Source: Miscanthus floridulus (Eukaryota > Streptophyta > Magnoliopsida > Poales > Poaceae). Taken from it: a DNA stretch of 64,000 nucleotides. Location: NCBI RefSeq assembly GCF_019320115.1, contig NC_089581.1, positions 93,742,802-93,806,801 of the forward strand. Reading direction: 5' to 3'. A program made the translations under genes and the position numbers. Below, in pieces: positions 1-10,310 of this stretch. The notes below the pieces were generated by a model. That model was given only the letters and a program-made list of their open reading frames with translations, was not told where the DNA came from and made no database searches. The stretch's first letter is position 1, and each line of letters begins with the position of its first letter.

Positions 1-1
1 G

Positions 2-172
2 GTTGAAGTGTTAATTGAATCAGTTGGTCTTGATTGTGATCCACATGTACACCTCTATGTAAGCATAGAGGATCTAAAACGAGCGAGGGTTTTCAAGGAC
101 GTTTTGGCGCCTTGGAGGGAGGCAAAAGCAGTACACAAAAGACATGGGCTGACCTCTTTAGTCAGAGTGTAA
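2..172 (+). CDS. Partial open frame of unknown identity at window edge
   Basis: An open frame enters from the left edge and ends at TAA 170-172, giving about 56 residues with no internal stop (it includes DCDPHVHLYVSIEDLKRARV). I do not recognise the family. It lies directly upstream of the Athila-type LTR at 318 and could be the 3' end of a host or transposon ORF, or chance. No start codon or domain is visible, so this is only a pointer to what lies left of the window. Confidence 0.2.
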   Translation, partial: VEVLIESVGLDCDPHVHLYVSIEDLKRARVFKDVLAPWREAKAVHKRHGLTSLVRV

Positions 173-317
173 AACACTTTGAGCCCTTACTACTCCATGG
201 ATGCATCTAGCTCCAACTCTTCCTAGTGGTCGGCACCATCCCAGGGCACCATCAGCGAGAAGAACATTGGCTTCTAGCGGAGGAGGCTATAATAGGAGGG
301 GGCCAGCCCATCCCATG
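173..317. other. Unassigned flank of the Athila LTR
   Basis: 145 bases between the edge frame and the first LTR. I see no recognisable feature. The five bases before the LTR are CCCAT. No matching duplication could be paired with confidence because the right side of the composite element is rearranged. Confidence 0.3.
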
Positions 318-1769
318 TGTTGACGGTAGTTAACAACCATTATAAACCATCAATATAACATGAATAATCAAATAAATATAATCACCAGCGAAGGATTAGG
401 GGGTTAAACTAACAAATTCCATGAGTTTTGGTGAATTTGTATTTTCTGCAGGGTTTATTCATAAAATCATCAAGGTGGACCTACATGTTAGATTTAATCA
501 CGCTTATCCATAGCAAAATGGACACCAGAAGATTCTAGAAGACTCAAGAGGACTCCATGCCAAGGCAGAGGGGCAAAGGCTGCCAAGTGGGGCCGTCCGA
601 CCCCACCTTTAGTCCGCCCGACCCCCTAGGGCCCACATGTCAGCCCCTCCTTTCGAATGTCAGTTTCTCCACCGCCTCCTAGGTTGCGTCTACATCATCC
701 TTTAAACTCGGTTTGGTCCAAGGGCTCACATTGGATGCTCTGGCCTATATATATCAGCCACTGCCACCCCTTGAGGCATATTGCATAAGTCATTTGAGAA
801 AATAGAAACCCCAATCATCCTCAGACCTCCACCATATTCTAGGGCATAGCTAGTTAGGCTAGGTCTATAGGGAGGCAAGTAGGCTTCAGCTGGGATTCCC
901 ATCATGTCAAGAGCGTGGTTTGGTATAATCTTTAGTACCCCCTCTCTTTTGTACCTCCATTATTTTTATATGCTAGGTACAATTGTTATGACAATATTAG
1001 TATTCATCTTATTCATGTTCTTTGTTATAATGTTCAATGTCTACTTTGATTATATACTTAGTATAACTAGTTTATTATTATGTTTATGCATAAGTTCGTA
1101 TAGCGCTCACTCTAAAGTACACGGGGTGGGTGGTAGACATTGTGTAAGCATGGTGCTTATACGTTGTTTACCTATGGATACACCCTATATTCTGGGTCAT
1201 TGTGGTAGATCTTGGATGTGACACTCCCATTGAGTCCTTTGTATTCCACTCCTTGAATATAGGCAGTACGTAGGGTCTGGTTACGAAGGAAGAGCAAGCT
1301 CTGTTCTTAATCTTCCTTAGTAATATCGCTTATGTGTAGATATGAGGATGATCTTAGCAATGACTACTAGGTACAATTGCACTAATCAATGTATGCTTCG
1401 ACTTGTAATTAAGAATAACTTAGGAATTATTTCTCTAATATTCTACCTGACCATGGTAATGCCATAGAAAGGAGTACTCTGAGTGATTTATCATTATCAT
1501 TGATCAATACTTATCATATATATATATTATCCTATGACTTACCCCTGTTATGAGTAGAACATTGGTTATGGTTTATTTCTCCTTCAATACTATAAGTAAT
1601 AAATACATGTCCATGCTAGACCTTCCTTGTGCTAAAAATATAAATAACGATACCTAGAATACTCTCGGGTAAAGTGCTATAATGGTATATTTTCTATGCG
1701 CTTGCAGATCCTTTTCAATCATATATTTATATAGATATTTAAAATAAATGACATGTTAATAAATACCAA
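318..1769 (+). repeat. LTR 1 of degenerate Athila-type Ty3/gypsy element
   Basis: Starts TGTTGACGGTAGTTAAC and matches the LTR at 8070 (TGTTGATGGTAGTTAAC) along its length, including the shared phrases about 'tgagttttggtgaat', the GGCCCACATGT-rich block and a TATATATAT box at 746-754. The right LTR ends in CA at 9300. Here similarity runs to about 1769 and then jumps straight into gag-like sequence that corresponds to about 9912 of the second copy, so the primer-binding site and the gag N-terminus are deleted. The 105-aa hydrophobic frame at 904-1221 inside it is not considered a gene. Confidence 0.75.
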
Positions 1770-2560
1770 TATGGGTCTTGTTAGGAAAACCTCAATGCGT
1801 CTTAATACAGCTTCAGGAGGTTCGTTCTTGTATGTCTCCACCAATTCGGGGAGAAGCATTCATACCAAAATATTTGAGAACACCCCTGAAGAAGTAGAAA
1901 AGAAGCCATTAGAGGAGGATCCCAGATAGTTGAACCTAAATCCTTACTAGACCCATCACCAACTTAAGCTGTCCCAAATCCTAAACCATCGGAAAAGGAG
2001 GAAACTCCAATTTTGGATTTTATACTTGAATTTGAGGTTGGACCTTTTGATGAATATGGAAACACCTTGAAATACCATACCATAAGGAGACCCTAGAAGT
2101 CTAGGAAATCATCATTGCATGAAGAACCTTTAGACCCATCTGAGGAAGCTTTCCTTAAAAAGACTACGAAAGAGCTAGTATCTATTATAAGCAATGAATG
2201 GATAGAAGAATCAGAGCTTTTCTCTGATGTGATTCACTTAAATTCACCTTCTATATCCATTCGTTGCAAATTAATAAAGCTCATTTCGAATGCTCTTTAC
2301 AATCTAGTCATGGGTGTTAACATCATGTCTACATCTTTTGCTCATGATTTATTAAAACACATGCCATTAACACCAGCAACAAAGTTATTGAAAAATCTTT
2401 CAGGATACCTCTCCCAAGTTTGGGAATACTTTATATCCTCCCTATCCCGGTAAAAGGAACTAAAGTTCATTTGAGCTTCTATCTTTGATATTATGTAGTT
2501 TGACCTGTTGATAGGACAACCAATTGAAAGACTTATCCAAGAGAGACAAACTGGGAAGTT
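1770..2560 (+). pseudogene. Athila-type gag C-terminus and aspartic protease remnant
   Basis: Frame pieces at 2115-2453 and onward align with the corresponding part of the second Athila copy (about 9912-10300) and extend beyond it. The segment around LYNLVMGVNIMSTSFAHDLL, followed by a glycine/leucine-rich stretch and FDLLIGQPIERLIQE (about 2496-2540), has the shape of the retroviral-type aspartic protease of Athila elements. The catalytic D-S/T-G is not recognisable, since the corresponding place reads N-L-V. Stops and frame changes abound. This is a dead element. The second copy lacks this protease section by deletion. Confidence 0.6.
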
Positions 2561-2866
2561 GAATATAAGACTTGGGAAAAACTTTAAGCTTTCTATACCC
2601 ATTACTCATTCTCTAAATGCTAAGAGTGAGCCAATTCCCGAAGAAGACCCATTGGAAGAGGTTAAGGTTGCATCTCTTGATGACTTGATTGAATCCAACC
2701 TTGAAGATGATGCCCAGTTCTTCATCGAGGAGGAAGAAGAAAATCCTACGGAGTCTGAACCTCTAGATGATTGGCTAGAACCACCTAAGCCCACCATTGA
2801 GCTTAAACCCCTACCTTCTGGTCTTAGATATGCTTTTCTTAATAATGATCAGGATTCTCCTGTGAT
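2508..2866 (+). pseudogene. Athila-type protease/RT linker, acidic
   Basis: An open frame of about 120 residues with a very acidic run (EEEEENPTESEP) and the sequence PTIELKPLPSGLRYAFLNND, which in Athila elements immediately precedes the reverse transcriptase. The same linker occurs at 10311-10520 in the second copy. The frame is interrupted at 2867 by the hAT MITE; beyond 3061 the homologous sequence resumes. Confidence 0.6.
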
Positions 2867-3061
2867 CAGTGTTTTCCTAAATGCTAAACGGTAAATAGTC
2901 AGTCACCTACCGTTTAGCCATTATTCAGGCAAAACGTCCCATTAAATGGGCTAAACGGCCAATTAAACGGGGTAAATGGGTGATTAAACAGAAATGGCGC
3001 ACCACCGTGTAGCGTTTACACGATGTTTAAATGGGCTAAATGACCGTTTAGGCGAACAATG
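2867..3061. mobile_element. hAT-type MITE, 195 bp, with 8-bp target duplication
   Basis: Begins CAGTGTTTTCC and ends GCGAACAATG, fitting the CAGTGTT...-type termini of hAT elements. It is flanked by CCTGTGAT at 2859-2866 and 3062-3069, a perfect 8-bp direct repeat. The homologous Athila copy at about 10516 shows the empty site (CCGATGATCATAAG), which confirms the insertion. The interior is rich in TAAACGG and its complement CCGTTTA, so it can fold back on itself. There is no coding capacity, so it is non-autonomous. Confidence 0.85.
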
Positions 3062-3644
3062 CCTGTGATCATAAGTAATAAACTTTGTCAAGAAGAATCC
3101 CTTCGCCTGCTAACTGTCCTAGAAAAGCATTGTTCGGCTTTTGGCTACTCGCTCCAAGACCTTAAGGGAATCAACCCTGCTCTTTGTACCCATCGTATCC
3201 CTACATATCATGATTTCATACCTTCGAGGGAGCCCCAACATAGGCTTAACAATGTGATGAGATAGGTTGTTAAGAAAGAAAGTTTTGAAACTCCTAAACG
3301 TCGGGATCATCTATCCTATGCCGCATAGTGAGTGAGTAAGCCATGTTCAAGTTGTGCCTAAAAAGGGAGGCATGACTGTTGTTAAAAATAAAAAGAATGA
3401 ATTAAACCCCCAAAGAATCGTCACTAGGTGGCGGATGTGTATTGACTACCAAAAACTTAACAAGGCAACCAAGAAAGATCACTTTCCATTGCCCTTCATT
3501 GATGAAATGTTGGAGCGACTAGCAAATCACTCTTTCTTTTATTTCCTTGATGGGTATTTAGGCTATCACCAGATTCTGATTCATCTAGATGACCAAAGCA
3601 AAACCACCTTTACATGTCCATATGGAACTTATGTTTATTGTGAA
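3062..3644 (+). pseudogene. Athila-type reverse transcriptase fragment (copy 1)
   Basis: Continuation of pol after the MITE. Recognisable blocks are QVVPKKGGMTVVKN-type sequence (about 3345-3385), GWRMCIDY-like RWRMCIDYQKLN (about 3427-3465), DHFPLPFIDEMLERLANHSF (about 3477-3540), GYLGYHQILIH and TTFTCPYGTY. These are RT palm/fingers motifs typical of Athila-lineage Ty3/gypsy elements. A frame change near 3265-3350 and stops disrupt it. Similarity ends at about 3640, before the catalytic YxDD region, so no active site is present. Confidence 0.8.
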
Positions 3645-4094
3645 CCACCACCATGCCTACAGTGCTGCCATGGCTAGCACAGTAGCACCATGTCTCACCA
3701 TGCCATGACATGGCCACAAGACCATGATGACAACCACGCACAGATGTGTTCCACAAGATGGTGTAGCTTGCAAGCCAAGTTAGTAGGACCTCCCTCAGGC
3801 TCACGACCCTTTAGTCAAGAGAACCTTCTTCTTTGTATATGCCCTAGCCCTAAACTCTATATAAGGGTAGCCAGGGCACCCATCTTGGGGATCCAACTCT
3901 CATTCATTCATTCTTACTCCATAGAAGGGCTTCGTCCACAGTCAGGTTTGAGCCCAATGCACTTTATTTTCATATGTTTTGCTTTCAACCAAATTGAAAA
4001 TCCTTTGATAAAACAACTTTAAAACCTAAGGAATGATTATTTCAGTCATGACTTGAGGATTGATTGACTTAATACTTTTCATGGAAGTCTTGCT
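3645..4094 (+). promoter_or_regulatory. Unassigned promoter-like segment, possibly a truncated LTR
   Basis: Sits between the truncated Athila RT and the truncated Tat-type fragment and matches neither. It contains CTATATAAGG at 3857-3866, followed by a GC-moderate stretch and then an AT-rich tail, which is the layout of an LTR or a pararetroviral promoter. No terminal TG...CA pair or partner copy is visible in the window. The 110-aa frame at 3690-4022 has no recognisable domain and I do not call it a gene. Confidence 0.3.
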
Positions 4095-4109
4095 ACTATT
4101 GGGAACTTA

Positions 4110-5020
4110 TTATTGTCCCAAGGTGGTCGATGGCCTCTTGCTCCATCATTGTTGTCGTCGTCTAGCTTTTGAGCCTGGAACTTCTTAGCCAAGCCAAGGC
4201 AGTCCTTCATCTTATGCTTGCTGTTCTTATGGAGGGGGCATGGGCCTTTGAGGATCTTCTTGTACTGTTCATCATAGTTGCGCTTGGTGTGAGGTTCATC
4301 AACGGCGGCGATAATGTGGTCTGGTCGGCGGCGGTGATATTGACCAAATTTGGATCCTTCTGGCCGATCACGGCCATTGTCCCAATGGTAACTGCGGTCA
4401 TCATAGCGGTAGTCACTATGGCATCAGTCATCGAGTCACTCGTCGCTGCGGTGAGTTGGGCGATGAGTGCCCGCATCCTCATTGAAATGTACTTTAGCTT
4501 CTTCGGCGTCGGTGTACTGATCGGCGGTCATAATCATCTCACCAATCCCCTTAGATGGCTTGCGATTGAACTTAGAGCAGAGGTTACAGTGATGGAGTCC
4601 TTGGATGAATGCGGTGATGACCTCTACTTCCATGATGTTGGGAATAGAATTCCTCATCTTAGAAAAGCGTCCGATGTAGCTATGGAGGAGCTCAGATGAC
4701 TTCTAGTAGATGTAGTTTAGATCATGCTTGGTGCTTGGCTGAGTACACGTAGCCAGGTAGTTATCGGTGAAGACCTTCTTTAGCTCTTCCCAAGATCCAA
4801 TGGAGTCTGGGGCAAGGCTTGTGAACTAGTTCATCGCAGTTGGCATGAGCATGATGGGAAGATAGTTCGCTATGATGCTTGTATCTCCTCCAACGGTGCA
4901 CACAGTAGTGGCATAGGCTTGTTGCCACTGTGTGGGGTTCATCCATCCCTCATAGGGCTCGACCCTAGTGATTTTGAAACCATGGGTCCACTAGAGTGTT
5001 TGGAGTGCCCTCATGAATGC
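4110..5020 (-). pseudogene. Tat/RIRE2-type gag remnant
   Basis: On the minus strand, successive frames give a capsid-like region (EGWMNPTQWQQAYATT, then ELLHSYIGRFSKMRNSIP), the stretch VITAFIQGLHHCNLCSKFNR and a basic Cys/His region with KGPCPLHKNSKHKMKDC (about 4190-4260). These are characteristic of grass RIRE2/Tat-lineage gag. Several stops and at least two frame changes separate them. The last block resembles the nucleocapsid Cys/His tract but does not form an exact CX2CX4HX4C. No function is expected. Confidence 0.65.
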
Positions 5021-6439
5021 TCGGGCCCTTCATGATCGTCGCCGTCATGATCTATGGCATTGCCGATGTTGATTGTCTGGAGGGCTGAGTCCAGATTACT
5101 GAACTCTTGCTCGTATTCTTGATGGTGGCATACTTCTTCATGGCAAGAGAAATGATGCTCGTCGATATGTCATCACACGTCTCGGAGATTATTGAGGTGT
5201 GCTCGGATGTCCTGGTTGACTTCTTGGTTGTGTTTGTGAGGGTGGTCGATGCAGTTGCCCCTAGCTCCCCCTAGAGAGGTTGTCCATTGTCATGGTGCTG
5301 GTCGGCGAAATGACATTGTCTAGGGCTGCGATTAGATCTTGGCATGGTAGATCGGTGAATCAAGCTCGTCGGGTAGGAAGGTCTCTAATCCTGGCAGATC
5401 TCATTAACCTGGTAGTGCGCCACTTTAAGCATGGTGACGATCTTGGCGACCTCTGGTGTTTGTGGGAGCCAGGGGAGCTTATTGGCAGCCACGAACAAGT
5501 TGATGCTTGGGGTCTTGTAGATGTCATGGTCATCAACACGGACAAATTCATCCTCGAGGTTGCATTGGAGTGGGCGTGGCCTTCCTTGTGAGTCAAGCTG
5601 ATCATTGTGAGCAGCCTTGGCTAGCACAAGGGCTGCCTCATTTGCTTGGCACTATGCATGGTTGACATTCCTATTGACGCGAGCAGCACGGTCCTCCTCG
5701 GTTTCCCCATCCCATGGGGGGCTATCGATGCTGACATTGAAAATTCCGCCACCACGGAAGGGAGGGAAAGGAGGTTATATGGTGGTGGTTTTGGTGACTA
5801 TCTCCGTAGAGCCCTAGGACTCAGAGTCTGGATTTTCCTCCAGGATGGTTTGGAGGGAGGCTTCGGGGCATCGACCGATGTGTAGCATGTTGACAGTCGG
5901 TGAGAGCTGGTCAGCGATTTGGTCGGCAAGAGGATGGATATCTCCAACCTGTTCGGCAAATTTGCCCCTAGGGCATCTTGATTGGTGGCAGTGATGCTGG
6001 TGAGCCCAAAGGGTAGGGCCACAACCCCTAGAGTTTCCTGATTAGCCTTTGATAGATCTAGGTCAGAGGGTGGTCAGCACTAAACTAGAGTGGTCAGAGC
6101 TGATTCCATGATGGAGAGGCAATCGGTGAGCTTCTAGCCAACCTGATAGATGGATGTGATCAGATCATCAATATTGATTTGCCTCCTCGGGTAGCGGGGC
6201 AGCGAGCGGCAAATTGTCGATGAAGACGACCTTAGATGTGGTTCCGAGATTAGATATACAGTCGCAGGTGTTGGGGAGATCGGCGTGGAATCAATCTACA
6301 CCAGCTTGATGAGCTCTCTAACTTCGCTAGCATTGATGATCTAGGAGATCGATCTGACTGTGAAGATATGCCGAGCTGTGGAAGTGACGAAGAGCCTACA
6401 AAACATACCATCTTGTTTGACATGGAAACAACACACACA
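5021..6439 (-). other. 5' region of the Tat-type fragment
   Basis: About 1.4 kb between the gag core and the primer site on the minus strand. It contains broken frames in both directions and a run of acidic/basic gag N-terminal-like codons on the minus strand, but no domain I can name. The plus-strand frames at 5280-5591 and 5646-5885 and minus-strand frames at 5360-5627 overlap one another and look like chance or shadow. Confidence 0.4.
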
Positions 6440-6459
6440 CCCCTACCTAGCGTGCCAAC
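6440..6459 (-). other. Primer-binding site region of the Tat-type element
   Basis: Minus strand reads TTGGCACGCTAGGTAGGGG directly inside the LTR. This resembles the TTGGCGCGCCAGGTAGGGG primer region common to grass RIRE2-type elements, with two transition differences. The tRNA identity is not assigned. Confidence 0.55.
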
Positions 6460-6932
6460 TATCGACAGAATATTGTCTACAGTCCTCCGAGGGGTATCCC
6501 ACAAAGGTAGATTGAGTGGTAGAGATGCGTGTAATCAAGAACAAGAAGGCAATAGAGACACAAGAGTTAGACAGGTTTGGGCCATCAGCACGATGTAATA
6601 CGCTATCCCTGTGGTCTGTTGGTTTCTATTGGCTATCATATGACATTGCATGTGTTTTGATGGGGTCCCTGCCCGCCTTATATAGTCTGGGGGGTAAGGT
6701 TACAAGTCGGTTAGATCTAGGAGATAACCGGAAAGTAATAACAAATTACAGGAATTATGGGATTATACGTATCCTAATAGATCTCGTAATATCTTCAAGA
6801 TATCTTTCCGGTGTCTTGCGGGATGCGCCGAGCAGCACCATGCTCTGCAAGGCTTTGTCTTATGGGCTGGGCCACCCCTAGGGGCGCAACCCATGTGTTA
6901 TGTCGTGGGTATCTAGGGTCGTACCCCCCACA
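6460..6932 (-). repeat. 5' LTR of the Tat-type element
   Basis: On the minus strand it starts TGTGGGGGGTACGACCC at 6932 and ends near the primer site at 6460 (terminal CA now TA), 473 bp. A TATA box (CTATATAAGG on the minus strand) lies at 6676-6685. The partner LTR is absent from the window. Confidence 0.65.
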
Positions 6933-8069
6933 CTTAAGTTGTTGTGAAATGAGATATAGTAAAATAATAAGAACTTTATTCTTGATGTCTCATTATTGGA
7001 GAATTTTATTTCAAAAAGTAAAATGAATAGCTACACCTCTCCTTTGTGGTAAAGCAATGCCCTACCAGAGCTGAACATAATATGATAGACTAAAAAACCT
7101 TCTACATATACTACTTGTCATTGTATTGAGTTTGGTCAAATCTTGTGACCCTTGTTAAGAAACTTATCATGCTCTCAAGATCAAGATCACATACACTCCA
7201 CATATATGTGCTGCTCCTACACTGGGAGTATGCAAAAACATGTTTTCCATCCACCCAAAAATGTTCTACTGCTATATTAGGAATAGACACAAAAATATGA
7301 TTGTTAGGATAAATGCTCCAAGTTCTTGTAAATGTCTCTCTTGAAAAGTTTTAATTGTAGAAAAAGAGGCATGGGCTATGCAAGAGTTATTCAGAAAAAA
7401 GAAAAAATATTGAAAAATGGACAAGTGTCCATGATATCCAAATCAATGGGTATTTAGATGGCCGTCTGAAAAAAGAAGAAGAAAAAAGAGATAAATAAGA
7501 TAGCCCATGTTTTCTTGCAAAGTGTTTTTCAAGTTTTAATCAAGAGAGATATATTTCAAGGAGCATAGTAGAATTAGGTTAGCCACCACATATATACCCA
7601 CACACATACACATCTTGGTCTAAGAGTATGATATTTTTCTCCTTGGATCCTTGTTTGACTTTACAATATATGCAATTCAAGTTTGTTCTCATATCTATCC
7701 CTACCTGAGCTCCACATAAGCTTTTTAGAAGTAGGTAAAAAGAAGGCAAAGTCATCATTACCTTGGTGAGGATCCAAAAATACCATATATATAGAGTGAT
7801 TTGAGAGTACTACAAAAGGATAAGGTAAGCTATGTTTTGTTTTCAAAAATCTTAAAATGTTTCTCCAATTGACTTCACTAAAGGAAGATGGTGATCTATT
7901 TTAAGCTATTCCATTCTTCAACCACCCAAAGTTTCATAGTAGACACTTTGAATCCTATAGTGCATGCATGACTAGGAATAGTTTTATGTTGATGACTTGT
8001 CCTAAGGTTATGTTTTGAGTAATCCATCCTTTTATCAAGGACGAGTAAATGCCTAAGTGTGGGGGAGTT
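6933..8069 (+). other. 3' non-coding region of the Athila element with polypurine tract
   Basis: AT-rich, stop-laden sequence without a credible ORF, lying upstream of the 8070 LTR. Just before the LTR it reads AAGTGTGGGGGAGTT (about 8055-8069), the purine-rich plus-strand primer typical of Athila elements. The preceding 'aaggacgagtaaatgcc' context is also usual there. Any env-like ORF once present is no longer recognisable. Confidence 0.55.
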
Positions 8070-9300
8070 TGTTGATGGTAGTTAACATTCATCATAAACC
8101 ATCAATATAACTTGCATAAATGGCTAAAATAGATCACCAACATATACTTTGGGGTTTTCACTAACAAATTTTATGAGTTTTGGTGAATCTGTGTTTCCAG
8201 TAGGATTTAATCAGAAAACCATCAAGGAGGACCTATTCGTCAAAGGAAATTACGGAATTCCACCACATAAACAGCGTGGGAAGACTCTAGAAGACTCTAG
8301 GAGGCTCTCCACTAAAGCAGAGCCTGTGCACCTGACATGTGGGGCCGGCAGGCCCCACATGTAGGCCGGCCAGCCTATGGGCACCCATGTCGCATCCTGT
8401 TGCTATGTCGGTTCTCCACCGCCTTAAGGATTGCATCTTTGCTATTTATTCAAGTCGGTTTGATCCAAGGGCTCTAGATTGATGCTCTAGCCTATATATA
8501 CCTGCTTGCACCCCCTCCATTGCATGCCAAGTTTGATCCTGAGAGCTAAAAAGCTAGAAACCCTAATTCATATTTCCACCAAGATTAGAGCTAGCAATCA
8601 AGAGAAGATTAGTCCTCAATAGGATCTAGTCTTGTATTAGAGATAGAGATAGAGTGAGAAGGAAGAGTTTTGGAGGAGTCCTATCCTATCGGTGCTATCT
8701 CTATGGCTTGTACCCTGACAGAATCAAGTTCTTCTTGAGCTTGCTTCTAAGATTTCTCTAGTAATCGACTTCTAATTCAAGTAAGCATCTTGTTCATATT
8801 GTTCTTTAGGTTTCCAACTCTCTTTTGAGTACTTTAATCCTTGTAGCTCCTGGGTTAAAGTAGTATTCATAGTGTAAGAGTGGTGCTTAGACTCAGTTTC
8901 TCGTGGATGTACCCTATTTTTCGGATTGGTGGTAGCTCGCGAGGGTGACTCTTATAGCCTCATTGAATCCTTTGTAGTCCACCTCCTGTTAGTAGGCCTA
9001 GCAAGACTTTGTTACTATAGGAAACATACTCTGCCTATGTTTTCTCTAGTAATATCCCTAGAATTGAGTAATAGAATACAAAGCTTATCAAAGTTAGAAC
9101 TAGAAGACCTCTACGATCTCCTCTATGCTCCTATTATCTAGCCTTGATTGTGAAGTTGGGTTAAGTTAGATTTGGTTATTCTCACACACGTTTCCTCGAG
9201 TTCAATATAAAACTGGGTACTTTTGGTGAAGTGCTACATTGGTATAACATCCATGCGATTGCAAATTATTCTATGTGCATTAATTTATACCAAACAAGCA
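8070..9300 (+). repeat. LTR 2 of the Athila-type element
   Basis: 1231 bp with TGTTGATGG...AAGCA ends. It matches the LTR at 318-1769. A TATA box (TATATATA) lies at 8493-8500. It is followed directly by a primer-binding site and gag-like sequence, so it acts as 3' LTR to the region on its left and as 5' LTR to the region on its right. The two LTRs are strongly diverged and carry indels, so the arrangement is old. Confidence 0.8.
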
Positions 9301-9304
9301 TTTC

Positions 9305-9322
9305 TAGTGCCATTGCTAGGGA
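9305..9322 (+). other. Degenerate tRNA-Asp-type primer-binding site
   Basis: TAGTGCCATTGCTAGGGA lies four bases after the LTR and resembles the TGGCGCC...-type primer site of Athila elements (13 of 18 positions). All five differences are C-to-T or G-to-A transitions, consistent with deamination of a methylated repeat. Confidence 0.55.
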
Positions 9323-9398
9323 AACGATTGTTGAGTTAACTTTGAACCTAGCTTATCCTTGTATCATTATTCTTTATCTTTTCCTTTCCTTTTACCAT

Positions 9399-10300
9399 GG
9401 ATCTAGAATCCACCCCTAACTAACAATATGGTGCACCTACGAGCGCACACCTATAGCCACAAGAATCTTCAAAGCCTATCCTAACACCTAGCTATGAGCT
9501 GCGCCCACATTTAATTAACATGGTTCAGGATCTACCCTTTTTAGGTGAAGATGATGAAAACTCCTATTCCCACCTAAATGAGTTTGAGCAAACCTGTGCA
9601 AGCCTACACATAGCAGGCATGTCAGATGAAACCTTACGATGGAAGCTTTTTCCTTTCTCTTTGATGGGAAAAGCTAAACATTGGTACAATCTCACCATAG
9701 GGAGCAGACAAGGAGATTGGGAAGCCTTGTGTTCTAGCTTTTGCTTGCAATTCTTTCCCATCTCTAGGGTAGTCTGCCTTCATTCTGAGGTTCTATCTTT
9801 TAAATAAAAAGAAAAAGAATCTCTAGGCATGGCTTGGGAATGCTTTAGCGCTCTCATTAATACTGGCCCTGACCTTGCCATTTAAGACCCCATTCTTCTT
9901 GAACACTTCTATATGGGTCTTGATATGAAAACCTCAAGGCATCTTATATGGCTTTAAAAGGGTCGTTCTTGCATGTCTCCACCTATTTGGGGAGAAGCAT
10001 TCTTACAAAAATCTTTGAGAACACCCCTGAAGAAGTAGAAAAGAAGCCATTAGAGGAGGAATCCTAGATAGCTGAACCTGAATCCTTATCACACCCATCA
10101 CCAACTTCAGCTGTCCCAAATCCTTAACCACTAGAAAAGGAGGAAACTCCAATTTCAGATTTTATGCTTGAATTCGAGGATGGACTTTTTGATGAATATG
10201 GAAACACCTCGAATTACCACACCATAAGGAGACCCCCAGAAGTCTACAAAATCATCATTGTATGAAGAACCTTTAGACCCATCTAAGGAAGCTTTCCTGA
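9399..10300 (+). pseudogene. Athila-type gag remnant (copy 2)
   Basis: A likely original start is the ATG at 9399 (MDLES), which runs into a stop. A frame change leads to the 95-aa frame at 9520-9807. That frame holds the gag core (NSYSHLNEFEQTCASLHIAGM, LRWKLFPFSLMGKAKHWY), the Athila-type capsid signature. Past 9807 the homology continues with stops (PDLAI, LLEHFYMGLD) and a proline/glutamate-rich tail. At about 10296 the sequence jumps over the protease region present in copy 1, a deletion of about 0.5 kb. Confidence 0.7.
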
Positions 10301-10310
10301 GGAAGACCCA

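Larger units (their letters stand above)
4095..6932 (-). mobile_element. Truncated Tat-type (RIRE2-like) Ty3/gypsy element, 5' part only
   Basis: Read on the minus strand, this runs LTR (6932 to 6460), primer site (about 6458 to 6440), a long 5' region and a decayed gag ending near 4095. Protease, RT and integrase are missing. It lies inside the Athila-type internal region in opposite orientation. The left end is not an LTR, so the element was truncated by deletion or by the event that placed the 3645-4094 segment beside it. Plus-strand frames over this stretch (for example 4169-4699) are antisense shadows of gag. Confidence 0.7.

Noticed and set aside
904..1221. 105-aa very hydrophobic plus-strand frame that looks like a membrane protein
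   Set aside because: It lies wholly inside the Athila-type LTR, in T-rich sequence where chance frames read as Leu/Phe/Ile; the homologous LTR at 8070 has no matching frame.
1511..1529. Short AT dinucleotide run (tatatatatat)
   Set aside because: Too short to call a meaningful microsatellite, and not at any EPRV junction.
4169..4699. 176-aa plus-strand frame
   Set aside because: It is antisense to the Tat-type gag remnant, whose minus-strand reading shows recognisable gag motifs.
6896..8069. Possible env-like ORF in the Athila 3' region
   Set aside because: No frame longer than about 60 codons and no signal peptide or membrane anchor is visible; only the polypurine tract is recognisable.
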